A stretch of DNA of 6,231 nt from NCBI GenBank assembly GCA_023253875.1, contig JALRFC010000119.1:1-6231 (forward strand), read 5' to 3'. A program made the position numbers and the translations under genes. A model generated the notes under the pieces. That model saw only the letters and a program-made list of their open reading frames with translations, was not told the DNA's origin and ran no database searches. Shown here piece after piece: positions 5,545 to 6,231 of this stretch; within the stretch, counting starts at the first letter, position 1; each line of letters opens with the position of its first letter. Source of the stretch: Candidatus Kapaibacterium sp. (GTDB lineage Bacteria > Bacteroidota > Ignavibacteria > Kapaibacteriales > UBA961).

Positions 5545-6105
5545 TACTTTTCGCCATTCTATTGCTCCTTTGATTGCTAGAATGAGAAATACTAGATAAA
5601 GCATTGAGGATAGATAGAGTTCTTTTTGAACATAGATAAGTATATACACGGCATCCACAGCAATCCATAGATACCAATTCTCCAATCTTTTTCTGGTTTG
5701 AAGGATTTGTGCCCAAATACTCAATGAGGCGAGTATTGAATCAATATATGGAACATCTGCATTCGTTTGACTCATTAATACATATCCAATGAGCATTGCA
5801 CTAGGAATTGTTATAAGTAAGCCAATCAACAATTCTACGTATGAGCTTTTTTTGACTTTCAATGGAGAATCATCGGGCTCATAACTTTTTGCATTAGTTG
5901 TCCAAGCAATCCAACCATAGATGCTGAATGCAAAAAATATAGCTTGCAATCCCATATCAGCATAGAGTCTTGCATCATAGAAAATCTTCCCATAGAGCAA
6001 GACATTCAAACCGGAAACCGGCCAACAAAAAGGAGAACGTTGGATTGTGAGATAAACTCCTGCAATACCTGTAATGAATCCCATTATTTCAAGTATAGAA
6101 GGCAT
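5515..6105 (-). CDS. pnuC: PnuC-family vitamin transporter (nicotinamide riboside or thiamine type)
   Basis: Inner-membrane facilitator that moves a vitamin into the cell, where phosphorylation traps it. The 196-residue product has several membrane spans. It carries the family signatures Y-G-W-I-A-W (63-68), the block A-Q-I-L-Q-T-R-K-R-L-E-N-W-Y-L-W (132-147), followed by D151 and Y154, and the terminal E-W-R-K (183-186). The start ATG 6105 shares one base with the stop of the upstream barrel gene (TAATG), which implies translational coupling. An in-frame ATG at 6150 would overlap that gene by 46 nt and lacks family support. PnuC proteins take nicotinamide riboside, while the closely related Bacteroidota PnuT proteins take thiamine; sequence reading alone does not separate them. 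The stop lies 30 nt inside the opposing DUF4197 gene. Confidence 0.9.
   Translation of the reverse strand: MPSILEIMGFITGIAGVYLTIQRSPFCWPVSGLNVLLYGKIFYDARLYADMGLQAIFFAFSIYGWIAWTTNAKSYEPDDSPLKVKKSSYVELLIGLLITIPSAMLIGYVLMSQTNADVPYIDSILASLSIWAQILQTRKRLENWYLWIAVDAVYILIYVQKELYLSSMLYLVFLILAIKGAIEWRKVLLFSAKDLA
5530..5555. terminator. Weak stem-loop across the convergent DUF4197/pnuC ends
   Basis: GGCG-(G)-AAAA (5530-5538, one bulged G) pairs with TTTTCGCC (5548-5555) around a 9-nt loop that holds the DUF4197 stop codon. Neither strand has a clean T tract after the stem. It is the only hairpin I see where two converging transcripts must end, so it could be a weak shared terminator or a 3'-end stabiliser. 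Confidence 0.25.
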
Positions 6106-6231
6106 TAGAAAGCATATCCCGCGCTGAGCATGACAGTACCTATGCTCCATGCATTGGAACCCAGTAAGCGCAAATTATACATTGCTTTAAATGTCAGTCC
6201 ATCAGGTAATATGACTGAAAAAGAAGCTCCT
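6105..6231 (-). CDS. C-terminal end of an outer-membrane beta-barrel protein (5' truncated by window edge)
   Basis: Reading the minus strand from 6230 gives 41 open codons and TAA (6107-6105). The tail contains alternating polar and hydrophobic stretches typical of antiparallel barrel strands (L-T-F-K-A-M-Y-N-L-R-L-L, then A-W-S-I-G-T-V-M-L-S-A-G-Y-A-F). It ends in phenylalanine, the usual last residue recognised by the outer-membrane insertion machinery. The gene is too short here to tell a porin-like barrel from a TonB-dependent receptor. Its stop overlaps the pnuC start by one base, so the two are co-translated. In Bacteroidota, PnuT-type transporters often sit beside a thiamine TonB receptor, which would fit, but this is inference. 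Confidence 0.65.
   Translation of the reverse strand, partial: GASFSVILPDGLTFKAMYNLRLLGSNAWSIGTVMLSAGYAF

Noticed and set aside
1..6231. Mobile element, CRISPR array, toxin-antitoxin, defence system, tRNA or riboswitch
   Set aside because: I looked on both strands and found no transposase, inverted-repeat pair, direct-repeat array, small paired genes or structured RNA. Genes fill nearly the entire window.

Overview
The window is a gene-dense, AT-rich stretch of bacterial chromosome. It holds seven complete protein genes and the ends of two more, with almost no intergenic space. The gene content points to a Gram-negative bacterium of the wider Bacteroidota/Chlorobiota/Ignavibacteriota/Kapabacteria group. 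The supporting features are NuoA and NuoB, a secreted protein with a GWxTD-type C-terminal domain, a DUF4197 protein, a lipoprotein FKBP, a PnuC-type vitamin transporter and an outer-membrane barrel tail ending in phenylalanine. nuoB and the DUF4197 gene have clear Shine-Dalgarno sequences at 7-nt spacing. Classical Bacteroidia often lack these, so I lean weakly toward a deeper lineage of the group. The placement is inferred, not shown.

Left part (1-1234, plus strand): the C-terminal end of a membrane protein, possibly a GT-C/PMT-type glycosyltransferase, is followed by a possible terminator and then nuoA and nuoB. The two nuo genes overlap by 10 nt and encode the NuoA membrane subunit and the N2 iron-sulphur subunit NuoB of respiratory complex I. 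A strong intrinsic terminator directly after nuoB ends the unit, so nuoC onward must lie elsewhere.

Middle part (1247-3023, plus strand): a lipoprotein FKBP-type peptidyl-prolyl isomerase overlaps by 11 nt with a multi-membrane-span GT-C glycosyltransferase related to polyprenol-phosphate-mannose-dependent enzymes (MptB/GT87-like). Both are envelope proteins and probably co-transcribed.

Middle-right part (2979-4755, minus strand): ruvX (YqgF) overlaps by 17 nt with the gene for a secreted GWxTD-domain protein, whose end runs 45 nt into the glycosyltransferase gene from the opposite side. A sigma-70-like promoter candidate lies just upstream of ruvX.

Right part (4795-6231): a DUF4197 protein with a signal peptide is transcribed divergently from ruvX and converges with pnuC, with a 30-nt tail overlap. 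pnuC is coupled through a TAATG stop/start junction to an upstream outer-membrane beta-barrel gene that enters the window only by its last 41 codons. That pair may form an outer/inner membrane route for a vitamin such as nicotinamide riboside or thiamine.

I saw no tRNA, rRNA, CRISPR array, insertion sequence, phage gene or recognisable defence system. All complete genes look intact and vertically ordinary. The points that merit a second look are gene arrangement (split nuo operon, overlapping convergent ends, coupled barrel-pnuC) and the altered GWxTD signature.
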